From contig CAMYKQ010000059.1 in assembly GCA_947259075.1 (NCBI GenBank), positions 1-64,000 on the forward strand: DNA of 64,000 bases, read 5' to 3'. Shown one piece after another: positions 18,039 through 27,100 of the stretch; the first letter of the stretch is position 1, and each line of letters starts with the position of its first letter. A program made the position numbers and the translations under genes. The notes under the pieces were generated by a model. The model was not told where the DNA came from, did not search any database, and worked only from the letters and a program-made list of their open reading frames with translations. The DNA comes from an uncultured Gammaproteobacteria bacterium (GTDB lineage Bacteria > Pseudomonadota > Gammaproteobacteria > DRLM01).

Positions 18039-18983
18039 TCACCAATCCGGCCCGCCTTCCCGCGCCGCCGAATGAGTGATGCGGGTGATATCCGTCCCGT
18101 CCTTGGCAAGGATTTTATACAGCTCATGCGGCCCTTCGCGATCGGTCGCATAGACTAGACGCTCGCCCAAAGGCGACCAAGCCGGGCGGCTGAGCACCTG
18201 GCCAATCGCCCCGGTCATAAAGGTCAATTGGCGTTTGTGTTCACCATTGGGGTCCATCAGCCAAATCTGCGTACCGCCGCTGCCGACATTGATATAGGCG
18301 ATCTGACTCGGCACACTCGGCGCCTCAATGGGTGACCACACCGGAAAACGGGCGGGCCAAATAGTGTCGTCCGTGAGATTGATTTGATTGGCGCCGGTAC
18401 TGGCATCCATCACGTAGATGTCATGCCCCCTGCCGTCGACGCTGTGTTCATAAGCAATCCACTGACCATCCGGCGACCAGCTTGGCCACGCCGCGTCACC
18501 GCCCGCGCTGTTCAACGCCCGCAAGACGCCCGTAGCGAGCGTCAATACATGAATCCGCCAATTACCGCCGCGCTGACTGGCGAAAGCGAGTTGCTCACCG
18601 TCCGGTGACCACGCCGGCGCGGCATCACCCGCGGGGTGATTACTGAGGTTTTGCAGGTTTGATCCATCCCAGTCCATGAGATAGACCTCGGCATTGTCAC
18701 CCACGGCGCGTTGAAACGCGATCTTGTTTTTATCCGGTGACCACACGGGAAAGGTGTCCTCGGCATTGGCGGGCGGCGTGGTCAACCGCGTGAGGCGCTC
18801 GCCATCAGACTCGATGCCGTAAAGGCTATAGCCGCCCTCTTCGTCACTGTGAAACACGATAGTGCTCAAGGAAGGCTCCTCTTCCTCGCCATTGCTCGCG
18901 ATAATAGATGTCAAACCGAGGGCGGCGACGATGACCAAACCGGCGGCGCGCGCAGCCTTCCCTATCCGCTCATGTGTTTGCAT
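18039..18983 (-). CDS. TolB-like beta-propeller protein, exported or membrane-anchored
   Basis: A 314-residue protein with an N-terminal hydrophobic segment (AARAAGLVIVAALGLTSIIAS) and at least five WD40-like PD40 blades (FPVWSPDKNKIAF, APAWSPDGEQLAF, WPSWSPDGQWIAY, FPVWSPIEA, RPAWSPLGERLVY), each followed by a strand with D-rich turns such as YLMDWDGSN. The fold is that of the TolB C-terminal propeller, but the TolB N-terminal domain is missing. No lipobox Cys is present. GGAGAGAGTC before ATG 18983 supports the start. It overlaps the end of the upstream membrane-protein gene by 14 bases, so both are co-translated. Confidence 0.88.
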   Translation of the reverse strand: MQTHERIGKAARAAGLVIVAALGLTSIIASNGEEEEPSLSTIVFHSDEEGGYSLYGIESDGERLTRLTTPPANAEDTFPVWSPDKNKIAFQRAVGDNAEVYLMDWDGSNLQNLSNHPAGDAAPAWSPDGEQLAFASQRGGNWRIHVLTLATGVLRALNSAGGDAAWPSWSPDGQWIAYEHSVDGRGHDIYVMDASTGANQINLTDDTIWPARFPVWSPIEAPSVPSQIAYINVGSGGTQIWLMDPNGEHKRQLTFMTGAIGQVLSRPAWSPLGERLVYATDREGPHELYKILAKDGTDITRITHSAAREGGPDW

Positions 18984-19533
18984 GACTCTCTCCTTTATTT
19001 TCCAGCCAATGAATCAGCGCCAGCGCCAATGCCGCGGCGATGAAAATCGCGGCTACATCGAGCGTGTCGTAACGCCCATGCAGGAAAAAGGCAGCTGTTC
19101 GATCGAGAACCGGCACTTTTTCTAAGCACGCGGGCAGCTCGGTGACAAATAATTTTTTCACGGCTGCATGCTGCCCAATCTCAAAGATCAGTTCGATGAA
19201 CACCCATGCCGCGGCGATCTTCACCGCGCACGATATACGGCGGCAACCGAGCGCACCCGCACTCATCAGCACGAATGCCAGGGTGTGGACGAAACTGGGG
19301 AAGGCGTTGATACCGGGGACCGAGGGCATGCCAGCAAAAGGCGCGGTGAATAACCCGGATATTAAAAAGATATGAGGCGTGGGGCGCATCACCGCATAAA
19401 ACATCGTACCTACAAACACCGCCGCGAGGCCCATAGCGATTAGAGAGAGGTCACGCAATAAAAGAGTCTTCTGCCGGGCATCCATCCCACACCCACTTAT
19501 CTTAGCAAACAAGGCCCTGTTTGCTTTGCTCAT
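18970..19533 (-). CDS. Four-helix membrane protein of unknown function
   Basis: A 187-residue inner-membrane protein. Hydrophobic segments are seen at about 31-49 (LIAMGLAAVFVGTMFYAVM), 53-75, 80-95, 104-118 and 158-175. No family was recognised with confidence; the size and spacing resemble VanZ-like or small sensory membrane proteins, but signature residues are missing. The start at 19533 has no clear ribosome site; Met17 (19485) is an alternative. It is upstream of, and overlaps, the TolB-like propeller gene by 14 bases, so the propeller may be its periplasmic partner (inference). Confidence 0.75.
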   Translation of the reverse strand: MSKANRALFAKISGCGMDARQKTLLLRDLSLIAMGLAAVFVGTMFYAVMRPTPHIFLISGLFTAPFAGMPSVPGINAFPSFVHTLAFVLMSAGALGCRRISCAVKIAAAWVFIELIFEIGQHAAVKKLFVTELPACLEKVPVLDRTAAFFLHGRYDTLDVAAIFIAAALALALIHWLENKGESHANT

Positions 19534-19748
19534 TCGTCAATGCTGTTACTCAAAAGCATAGGCAATTGAGCGCACAGACACAAGGCAAGACGACGCCAAA
19601 CGAAATCACCAAGAAGCAAATTAATAGAACTTGTTTCTTCATCGCAAGGGCGTAGGATTAAGAGGCGCATTCTCAACCACACCGGCCGCCGCGCGGCCAC
19701 CTCCCCCGTCCGCGATAGGCGGGCGGTTCACGCCAGGAGGTCTGCGCC

Positions 19749-20855
19749 ATGAATATCACCCTCAGCGTCATCAAGGCCGACATCGGCTCCATCGGCGGCC
19801 ATATCCGCCCATCGCAGCGTTTAATCGACAGCGTACGCGATTACATAGTCGAACACGGTAAAACACTGCTCATCGATCATTACATCAGCCACACCGGTGA
19901 CAATATCGCCATCCTCATGACTCACACCCGCGGCAGCGGTGATGAACAGATACATCAACTCGCCTGGCAGGCCTTTGTCACGGGGACCGAGGTCGCCAAG
20001 AGTCAGGGTCTCTACGGCGCGGGGCAGGATTTATTGAAAGACGCCTTCTCCGGCAATGTGCGCGGCATGGGGCCGGCGGTAGCGGAGATGCAATTCAACG
20101 AGCGGCCTAATTAACCCTTCATCTTCTTCGCCGCCGACAAAACTGATCCCGGCGCCTTCAATCTGCCGCTTTATCTCAGCTTCGCCGACCCCATGACCAC
20201 GCCCGGTTTGTTGCTTGCACCCGCACTATCAAAAGGCTTTCGTTTCGTAATCATGGATGTGAATCATACTGAGGGTGACCGCGTCATCGAGCTCAATGCG
20301 CCGGAAGATTTATATGATATCGCCGCGCTGCTGCGTGACCCGGAACGCTATGTGGTTGAATCGATCTGGTCACGCGCGACGGGTGAACAAGCGGCCATCG
20401 CCTCGACATCACGCCTGCACAATATCGCCGGAAAATACACCGGCAAGGATGATCCGGTGATGCTGGCGCGGGTGCAAAAAGATTTCCCCGCCACCGGCGA
20501 GATCCTCGCGCCTTACGCCCTCGGCCCCTATGTGGCCGGCGGCATGCGCGGCTCGCACAATATGCCGCTGATGCCGCTGCCGCTCAACTCCGACACCAGT
20601 TATTTCGATGGCCCGCCCATGATCAGTTGCGCCGCCTTCGCCATGCACCAAGGCCGGCTCACCGAGGCCAGTGACGCCTTCGCCCATCCGTTCTGGGACA
20701 CCGTGCGCGGCCAAGTCGCGGACAAGGCCCTCGCCATGCGCCGCCAAGGCTTCTTCGGCGCGGCGATGTTGCCCATGGGCGAATTGGAATACACCGGCAT
20801 TATGGAGAAACTCTAACTGCTCGAAAAACGCTTTACCTTGCGTCAGAATCAATGA
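19749..20855 (+). pseudogene. Class V fructose-1,6-bisphosphatase/aldolase (archaeal type), broken by two in-frame TAA codons
   Basis: Relic of the bifunctional FBP aldolase/phosphatase of gluconeogenesis. AGGAGG before ATG 19749 is a perfect ribosome site. The frame reads SVIKADIGSIGGH, then AGQDLLKDAFSGNVRGMGP and AEMQFNERPN, and meets TAA at 20112-20114. In the same frame it resumes at once with PFIFFAADKTDPGAFNLPLY, through GKYTGKDDPVML (the Tyr and Schiff-base Lys region) and MRGSHNMPLMP. It meets a second TAA at 20814-20816 after IMEKL, and LLEKRFTLRQNQ follows before TGA 20853-20855. Family members have Glu at the first site; the second could have been Gln. No frameshift is needed. As it stands, a 121-residue fragment would be made. 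Readthrough cannot be excluded. Confidence 0.9.
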
Positions 20856-20964
20856 GGGCCACACTGCGGAAAACTCCACCCGCTTAAGTGGTGAGCGGCA
20901 TAGCCGATATCTATCTTATAGCGGCACTAGCTTGAGCCCTGACGCGGCCAGGTGGAGGTGAGAA

Positions 20965-21324
20965 ATGATAGACATCATTCTGGTATTTCTGATCGTTTTA
21001 CTCGGCTTTTGTGTCGCGTTAGAAATCATCAGCGTCATGGTGAAATCAAAGAAGAAAAAGCACCTTCACGAAGTTTTAATCCGGCGGATCACGCAACTGC
21101 GCCTGTCTAAGATGCTGAAATTCCTTGGCGCCGACATCGAGAAATACGCCCAGAAGGTACCGGTCGCGGACATTAATCTGCACATTCATCGTTGTTGGCG
21201 TTGCACTGAACACAAAACTTGCGACGGTTGCCTGCGTGACGGCAAGCGAGTCGACGACATGAGTTTTTGTCCCAATCACGAAGCACTCACCCAACACAGC
21301 AAAACCATCGCCGGGAAAAATTAA
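20965..21324 (+). CDS. Membrane-anchored small Cys-rich protein, DUF6455-like
   Basis: A 119-residue protein: an N-terminal membrane anchor (IDIILVFLIVLLGFCVALEIISV), a basic stretch (KSKKKKH), then a compact helical domain. The domain contains LSKMLKFLGADIEKYAQKVP and a Cys cluster CWRCTEHKTCDGC followed by SFCPNHEAL. This pattern resembles DUF6455, small proteins with CxxC motifs of unknown function that might bind metal. GGAGGTG four bases before ATG 20965 is a strong ribosome site. It stands between the broken bisphosphatase gene and the nine-heme lipoprotein gene, with about 135 bases to the latter. Confidence 0.75.
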   Translation: MIDIILVFLIVLLGFCVALEIISVMVKSKKKKHLHEVLIRRITQLRLSKMLKFLGADIEKYAQKVPVADINLHIHRCWRCTEHKTCDGCLRDGKRVDDMSFCPNHEALTQHSKTIAGKN

Positions 21325-21459
21325 ACCTAGCGCACGCGTCAAGATTCATCGGCATCAACAATAAACCTTTCCACTTACCTCACGCACGATTATTTAAGAT
21401 TGCGTTAAGACTGCCCTGTTACCTTTTTCCCCAAAGATGCGGCAAGAAGGAGACGGGGC

Positions 21460-23367
21460 ATGAATATTCATCGAATCGGAAAATGGGCGGCGATACTCAT
21501 CCCGCTATTGCTCACGGCGTGCGGCGGCGGTGACGCGCAAACGCAAACCAGCGCGACGGACTCGGCGAGCTCCGTAGCCAGCTCGTCGCGCAGCAGCGAC
21601 CGTGACGGTGAACGCAACCAGGAAACTCGCAAGGAAGATCGCAAAAAAGAAAAAAGCGAGAAGGAAAAAGAGGACAGCGAGCATGTGAGCGACAAAGACG
21701 ATCATGATGATGACGATCACGATAACGGCGATAATGGCGGCTCCTCCGGTTCACCACCTCCCACCCCCGGTCTCGGCGGCGACTACCGCGTATTCGCGGT
21801 GAACGATTTGGGCATGCATTGCATGGACGACGACTTCGCGGTGTTCTCCATCCTGCCGCCCTTCAATAATCTTCATGCGCAAGTGCTCAAGATCGGCGGC
21901 GCCGGTCAAAAACCGCAGTTGCTCGACATCTCCACCACCGAGGTGCGATACAGCGCCGTGGCCGACGCCAAGGGCTCCAGCAACAGCACCAGCATCGGCA
22001 AAACTAATTTCTGGGACTACGCGCAAAGCCTGTTCGGCATAAGCCTGCCGGAGGACACTGGTCTCACCGGCAATAAAATGCCCAGCACGCAAGTCGGCCC
22101 ACAAGCCTTTCCTGACTACGACACCGCGCTGCGGCGCTTCACCGTCAGCGGCATTCCCATCACGCCGACCGACGACCAGGGCCAGTTGAACAACTATCCG
22201 CTGTTCCGCGTCGAGGCCCGTGACCGCAACAACGGTCAAGTGCTCGCTCATCTCGACGCCGTGGTACCCGTCTCCACCGAAATGGATTGCGCCGACTGCC
22301 ACAACACCGACGGTTCCGCCGCGGACGCCGCCACCGCCGCCCGCTACGCCAACCGCGGCCTGGTGATTTGGAGCAGCAACACCAACGCCACCCGGCAATA
22401 CAAAGAGAACGTGCTTTTATTGCACGACATCAAACACGGCACCACGCTCTATGCGGAACAGCCGGTGCTATGCGCCGACTGTCACTATTCACCCGCTCTC
22501 GACCTCGCCGGGGCCGGTCCTCAGGGCCAACAACTCAATGTGCCGTTTCTTTCTTATGCCATCCACGGCCGTCACGGCAAAACCGTCGAAGGCGGACTGC
22601 CCGACAACAACAATCCGGCGATTATCGCCGACAGCGGCACCGACGGCTGCTACAACTGTCATCCCGGTAAAACCACGCAATGCCTGCGCGGCGCCATGAC
22701 CAATCAAGACATCGGTTGTCTGGAATGCCACGGCACCTTGCTGGCGGTGGCCGGTGAATTCCCGCTCAGCGACGGCCGCAAACGCCAGCCATGGCTTGAT
22801 CTGCCGCGTTGCGAGTCCTGTCACACCGGCGACGCGCTCAATCACCAAGGCAATAGCATGATCTCTAAACTGGCGTACACCCCCGGCGATCCCGCGGCCA
22901 CGCCGCTGCTCGCCACTAACCGCCGTTTCGCGGAAAACACGGGCATCTTGTATCGCAACAGCACGGGCCACGGCGGCGTCGCCTGCGCCAGTTGCCACGG
23001 CAGCCCGCACGCGATCTGGCCCAATGACGATCCGGACGCCAACGACAACGTCGCCTCGCGCCAACTGCAAGGCTATGCCGGCACCGTTACCGAGTGCAGT
23101 GTCTGCCACAGTCCCGGCAGCCTGCCCTTAACCACGAACGGGCCGCACGGCATGCACAACGTCAACGACGCGCGTTGGGTCGAAGACCACGGCGACTATT
23201 TCGAACGCAACCCCAATGCCTGCCAAACCTGCCACGGCCTGCAACTGGAGGGCACCTCATTGGCGCGCACCGCCGCGGCACGCAGCTACCGGGTCGAAGA
23301 TCGCCAAGTCAACCTCGCCGAGGGCACGCAAGTCAGTTGCACCCTCTGTCACGGTCAACCCGACTAA
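21460..23367 (+). CDS. Nine-heme c-type cytochrome lipoprotein with charged tether
   Basis: A 635-residue exported lipoprotein. The signal peptide ends in the lipobox LLTAC, with Cys21 as lipid site. Residues about 25-105 form an extreme low-complexity tether of Ser, then Lys/Glu/Asp, then His/Asp/Gly. Residues about 108-270 form a beta-rich domain starting RVFAVNDLGMHCMDDD, seen in other multiheme proteins. Nine CxxCH sites follow between residues 277 and 631: CADCH twice, then CYNCH, CLECH, CESCH, CASCH, CSVCH, CQTCH and CTLCH. The spacing is irregular, so it is not a simple c3 or c7 repeat. AAGGAG before ATG 21460 supports the start. A role in electron transfer at the outer membrane is inferred; no porin partner is adjacent. 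Confidence 0.92.
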   Translation: MNIHRIGKWAAILIPLLLTACGGGDAQTQTSATDSASSVASSSRSSDRDGERNQETRKEDRKKEKSEKEKEDSEHVSDKDDHDDDDHDNGDNGGSSGSPPPTPGLGGDYRVFAVNDLGMHCMDDDFAVFSILPPFNNLHAQVLKIGGAGQKPQLLDISTTEVRYSAVADAKGSSNSTSIGKTNFWDYAQSLFGISLPEDTGLTGNKMPSTQVGPQAFPDYDTALRRFTVSGIPITPTDDQGQLNNYPLFRVEARDRNNGQVLAHLDAVVPVSTEMDCADCHNTDGSAADAATAARYANRGLVIWSSNTNATRQYKENVLLLHDIKHGTTLYAEQPVLCADCHYSPALDLAGAGPQGQQLNVPFLSYAIHGRHGKTVEGGLPDNNNPAIIADSGTDGCYNCHPGKTTQCLRGAMTNQDIGCLECHGTLLAVAGEFPLSDGRKRQPWLDLPRCESCHTGDALNHQGNSMISKLAYTPGDPAATPLLATNRRFAENTGILYRNSTGHGGVACASCHGSPHAIWPNDDPDANDNVASRQLQGYAGTVTECSVCHSPGSLPLTTNGPHGMHNVNDARWVEDHGDYFERNPNACQTCHGLQLEGTSLARTAAARSYRVEDRQVNLAEGTQVSCTLCHGQPD

Positions 23368-23404
23368 GCTTGTTTAGACGTTTTCTTCACATAGCCTAAA
23401 CACA

Positions 23405-23434
23405 GACTCCCGTGGCCCAACCGCCACGGGAGTC
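23405..23434. terminator. Bidirectional stem-loop between convergent genes
   Basis: GACTCCCGTGGC (23405-23416) and GCCACGGGAGTC (23423-23434) form a perfect 12-pair stem with a six-base loop. It lies between the end of the nine-heme gene and the end of the minus-strand gene at 23456. The U-tract is poor (CATCTTT), so termination efficiency is uncertain. Confidence 0.75.
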
Positions 23435-23455
23435 CATCTTTAGCCCAACTTATTC

Positions 23456-25297
23456 TTATTTACAAAACGCAATCTGATCCTGTAAGGGTAAAGGCGAGCT
23501 GTCACCGGTAGTAAGCAACACTTGCGCCGACAAGGTGACCAGATAGGCACACGCCGGCAGGGCCGCGACATTGAAGTTCGGCGTCGCCGTGCCGAAGCGC
23601 TCGCCCGCCACCGCCGCGGGTAAAGTAAAGTTATACGGCCCGCCCGGTCCCGCCATGCTGATGCTCACCGCGCCCAAGTTGGGATGGGTCGTAGTGAACA
23701 ACACATCTAAATTGTTGGTGATGTGCGAGCACCCATTGGCCTGTAATTGCGCGATATCCAGCATCGCCACCGCCAAGGCGCCCGACTGCGTGTAGCCCGC
23801 CCACGAGGGATGATGCGAGATATTGTCGTAGAGCGTGTTCATGATCGCCACGTGCTCGCAGACACCCGCATCCGTGCCCGCGCCCAAGCTGCCCTGCTCG
23901 CGCACCTTCATGCGAATCGAGTAGTGCCGGTCTTGCGCCAAGGCGGCGCCGTTGGAAGTGGAGCTGTTGCCCGCGCTGACGCCAGTCATATTGACGCTAC
24001 CAAAAGCCGCCAGCGTCGGTGAGACCAGATTAATCATATTGCCATTGGGCTGGAAGAAACCTTCCACGCCGAAGACATTGCTCTGTTGCGGCACTTGTAT
24101 CCAACCATCGGCGCTGATGGTCGTCACCAGCTCATTGGGCCCGGCGGTGCCGTTGACGGTGTAGAGTTTAGTCTTGATCGGATTTGGGTCACCCAGAAAC
24201 GCGGGCGCGAAGATTTGCCACAAACCCAGCACCGTGCGCGCGATCTGACTCGGCGCGATCGCGCTCCAGCCGCTGGTGGGCGTGCCCGTGGCATCGGTGC
24301 TGCGCACCTCGAAGCGGTATTCCATGGGATTACCGTTGAGCTTCTTGGGCAAGATGCCGTTGAGCCGCAGCGTGCTGTAAAAAGCGCGGTTGTCGCCGTT
24401 GGTCAAACCACTGCCCGGGGGCGTGCTGGCGATGTCGCTGACGTATTGATAGCCGCCGATCGCGGTGAACACCGGCAAGGGCTCGGTGATGGGCGGTTGT
24501 TCTTCGAGGCAGAGCCGGACACAGAAACAGGCGCCGGCGTTCTCGCGGTCGGGATCGCGGCCGCGCGAACGCGGCTCGGCGAGCAGCACGGTGCCCGCTA
24601 GGGTTTCCACTTTGAAATAGAGATCCGGCCCGCCGGTGAGTTCGATATTGATCGCGGGTGAAAAAATCGTGGGGGTGAAATCCGCGGTGACGTAATCGAT
24701 ACGGAAACGGCCCGTGGCATCGGTGATACCGAAACCCAAGGCATCGTCTTGCAGCCAATCGACATCGAAGGCACGCACCTTGACGCCGCCCACCGGCTGC
24801 TGTGTATCGCACACCGTGACGCGGCCGCAGATGGTCCACGCGCCGAACAAGGCGCGCAACGCGCACCAAAAACGGTGGGGCAAGCAATAGTCCCACGCCG
24901 CGATAAAGCCCTGCTCGGCCTGCCGCCATTTAGGCTGCAACACGGTGATGGTGAATTGACGCGGCGTAGCCGGTGTTTGCGTGAATTTGAGTTGCGGCAC
25001 GGTCTCGCAATACACATCCAGCTCGAAGGCCTCACCCTGATATTTTTGCTTATCACTTAACTCAAGGCTGAAATTACCCTCGGCATCGGTCTCCACCTCC
25101 GCCAATAAGCGCGATTGCTTCGCCGTGACGCTCTCCTCTTCGAGTATCGCCAGCGTGTCCTTGGGCGCGGCCGCCGCCAAGGCCACGGCATTTTGTTGCG
25201 CGTCGATGCGATACAGCCGCACCTTCACATTCGACAGCGGCTCCGGGCAGTCGGCGCAGATGTAGCCGCACAAGCGGCCTTTGAATATATAGGTCAT
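23456..25297 (-). CDS. Protein of unknown function with two transthyretin/carboxypeptidase-regulatory-like domains
   Basis: A 613-residue protein without signal peptide or membrane segment. Residues 5-120 form a Cna-B/transthyretin-like fold (FKGRLCGYICADCPEPLSNV ... ETDAEGNFSLEL). Residues about 155-245 repeat the fold (TICGRVTVCDTQQPVGGVKV ... TDATGRFRIDYV). The rest (about 270-613) has no recognised family; it includes VFTAIGGYQYVSDIAS, a WxxP-type region and a Cys near the end. Paired Cys occur at the beginning of each domain (CGYICADC, CGRVTVC, CFCVRLC). GGGGGTGAGTC before ATG 25297 supports the start. It could be a surface or structural protein exported without a Sec signal; it is a single gene. 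Confidence 0.75.
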   Translation of the reverse strand: MTYIFKGRLCGYICADCPEPLSNVKVRLYRIDAQQNAVALAAAAPKDTLAILEEESVTAKQSRLLAEVETDAEGNFSLELSDKQKYQGEAFELDVYCETVPQLKFTQTPATPRQFTITVLQPKWRQAEQGFIAAWDYCLPHRFWCALRALFGAWTICGRVTVCDTQQPVGGVKVRAFDVDWLQDDALGFGITDATGRFRIDYVTADFTPTIFSPAINIELTGGPDLYFKVETLAGTVLLAEPRSRGRDPDRENAGACFCVRLCLEEQPPITEPLPVFTAIGGYQYVSDIASTPPGSGLTNGDNRAFYSTLRLNGILPKKLNGNPMEYRFEVRSTDATGTPTSGWSAIAPSQIARTVLGLWQIFAPAFLGDPNPIKTKLYTVNGTAGPNELVTTISADGWIQVPQQSNVFGVEGFFQPNGNMINLVSPTLAAFGSVNMTGVSAGNSSTSNGAALAQDRHYSIRMKVREQGSLGAGTDAGVCEHVAIMNTLYDNISHHPSWAGYTQSGALAVAMLDIAQLQANGCSHITNNLDVLFTTTHPNLGAVSISMAGPGGPYNFTLPAAVAGERFGTATPNFNVAALPACAYLVTLSAQVLLTTGDSSPLPLQDQIAFCK

Positions 25298-25654
25298 GAC
25301 TCACCCCCAAACTGAAGTACTTAACGTTTGCCTGCGGGCGCTTGAAGGGACGACTCGTGGTATAACTACGGCGGTGGCACGGCCACTATTCGGAATGCCA
25401 CCGACTTAACAGCGCGTCGCCTCATTTAGGCGCACACCCTTTGTTTACACGGTATTGATCTTGATCCGATGATGAGAAGGAGACTGTGAGATTTTCACGA
25501 CAGGCGCCGTGACATAATTACGTGATAAAACGCCGCGGCACACAAACTGTGCGCCCATTCTTTATTAACTCGCATCGTGCGAGTATCAATTAATGCGGAA
25601 GCGAATATATAGAAACGCCAACGAACTGCTAGTCTAGCCGATCAGGCTCGGCGC
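25298..25654. other. Gene-free stretch between HD-GYP and the transthyretin-domain gene
   Basis: About 360 bases. A short stem ACTCGCA-TCG-TGCGAGT near 25568-25584 could be a weak end signal for the HD-GYP gene or part of the promoter of the next gene. No coding frame or tRNA was seen. Confidence 0.5.
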
Positions 25655-26782
25655 TTAACCCAAGGGGTCTTCGTTGAATTGGTCTTGTATCGTTTCCAGC
25701 TCCGCGCGACACTCGATCAAGGCCCGCACGCAATCGGGATCGAGCTTGCTGCCGGCGAGCTTTTTCAACATGGCGAAAGCCTCATCATTGCTCCACGCCG
25801 GCTTGTACGGGCGCCGGCTGGTCAAGGCGTCGAAGATATCGGCGACCGCGACGATGCGCGATTCCAAGGGGATCTCGGCGGCGGCACGGCCGTAGGGATA
25901 ACCTTTGCCATCAAGGGTTTCATGATGCAATTCGGCGATATTGCGCAAAATATCGATGCTCTGTATCCCGCTGAGTTCAAAATTTCCCAACATGCGGTCG
26001 ATCATTTCACGGCCCTTGATAGTATGGGTCTTCATCAGCTCGCGTTCGTGGCCGTCGAGCTCGCCGGGTTTGAGCAAGACATTATCGGGGATACCGATCT
26101 TGCCAATATCGTGCAACGGTGAAAAGACGAAAACGTTCTCAATATATTCATCGCTGAGTTCATATTGCTCCGCCAACTGCCGGGCGATGAGGCGCGCGTA
26201 ACGCGACATGCGATCGAGGTGGGAACCGGTTTCGCTGTCACGCACATGGGCCATGTCACGGGCGGTCTTCACCGTCGCCAGCAAGGTATGGATAGAGGCC
26301 AGCTCGTGTATCACCGTCAAGGAAATCAGATGACCGAAGGGATCAATCTGCCGTAAATCTTCTTCACTGAAGGCATGGGCTTCATAGGAATTGAAAAATA
26401 GAAAACCAAAGAATTGGCCGTGGTTATACATCGGCATGGTGTAACTGGCGCGGTAACCCTGACTGGCGATGCGTTGACTGTGTTCGGCGCTGCCCCGCGC
26501 GAACACATCCAGGTCATTGACGACGCGCGGCCGCCTATGCCGCAGAATTTCCCGCAAGGAAGCCGCCTCGCTCAATCGGGCTTGATAATGCAGCAATGGC
26601 ACATCACCGGAACTGCTATGAATGAAAGTCTTTAACAGATCGGTCTTGGCATCGTAGACCGCAACGGCGATACGCACGATGGCGGGAAAGCGTTCGCTCA
26701 AGGCCGCGTGTATATACGCGAGCTTCTCCGATAAACCGATATTTTCGTCGAGTGAGGTTAATGCATCTTGGTGATCGAACAT
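25655..26782 (-). CDS. GAF/HD-GYP domain c-di-GMP phosphodiesterase
   Basis: A 375-residue cytoplasmic regulator. Residues about 15-160 form a GAF-like sensor domain (YDAKTDLLKTF ... MPMYNHGQFFGFLFF). Residues about 175-365 form the HD-GYP domain: HLDRMSRYARLIA, the HD pair in SPLHDIGKIGIPD and HHETLDGKGYP. The consensus is HHERxDGxGYP; Arg is Thr here, and all metal-binding His/Asp are present. ADIFDALTSRRPYK completes it. It would hydrolyse c-di-GMP in response to a ligand of the GAF domain. The gene is monocistronic. Confidence 0.93.
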   Translation of the reverse strand: MFDHQDALTSLDENIGLSEKLAYIHAALSERFPAIVRIAVAVYDAKTDLLKTFIHSSSGDVPLLHYQARLSEAASLREILRHRRPRVVNDLDVFARGSAEHSQRIASQGYRASYTMPMYNHGQFFGFLFFNSYEAHAFSEEDLRQIDPFGHLISLTVIHELASIHTLLATVKTARDMAHVRDSETGSHLDRMSRYARLIARQLAEQYELSDEYIENVFVFSPLHDIGKIGIPDNVLLKPGELDGHERELMKTHTIKGREMIDRMLGNFELSGIQSIDILRNIAELHHETLDGKGYPYGRAAAEIPLESRIVAVADIFDALTSRRPYKPAWSNDEAFAMLKKLAGSKLDPDCVRALIECRAELETIQDQFNEDPLG

Positions 26783-27100
26783 GTCCTATTCCGATTTATC
26801 GGGCCGGGATTGGCGCGGCGGACGCGCATTCGCATCCATGCGAGCGCTCTTGAGAACGGAAGCAGGAATCAGGCCACGAATCAGCGCGGTGTCGAGGGCG
26901 CAAAATTCAATAATAAACGGGGATGGTACATCTCTGCGCGGGGACGGCCGCGTCATTTCTCCGGCGAACGGCGTGTAATGGGTTCAATAAACCGTCACCA
27001 CGCGCGGATCGAACGGCAACGATGCAGCTGGAGAATAGTGTTAACAAGAACGATGAAGATAAATCCACGGGCGGCGGCGCGTACCGCCGCCCGTGGAAGA
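26783..27100. other. Gene-free stretch between HD-GYP and sppA-like genes
   Basis: About 320 bases between two minus-strand genes. It holds the end signal of the sppA-like gene (27065-27096) and should hold the HD-GYP promoter. Short open frames here are not supported by ribosome sites. Confidence 0.5.
27065..27096 (-). terminator. Strong GC-rich stem-loop after the sppA-like gene
   Basis: CCACGGGCGGCGG (27065-27077) pairs perfectly with CCGCCGCCCGTGG (27084-27096), loop CGCGTA. On the minus strand it lies five bases past the sppA stop and is followed by ATTTATCTT, a weak U-rich tail. Confidence 0.8.

Noticed and set aside
19749-20855. Recoding or altered genetic code explaining the two TAA codons in the bisphosphatase
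   Set aside because: TAA is used as a normal stop in several neighbours such as the HPF-CSD gene, and there is no signal for programmed readthrough that could be recognised.
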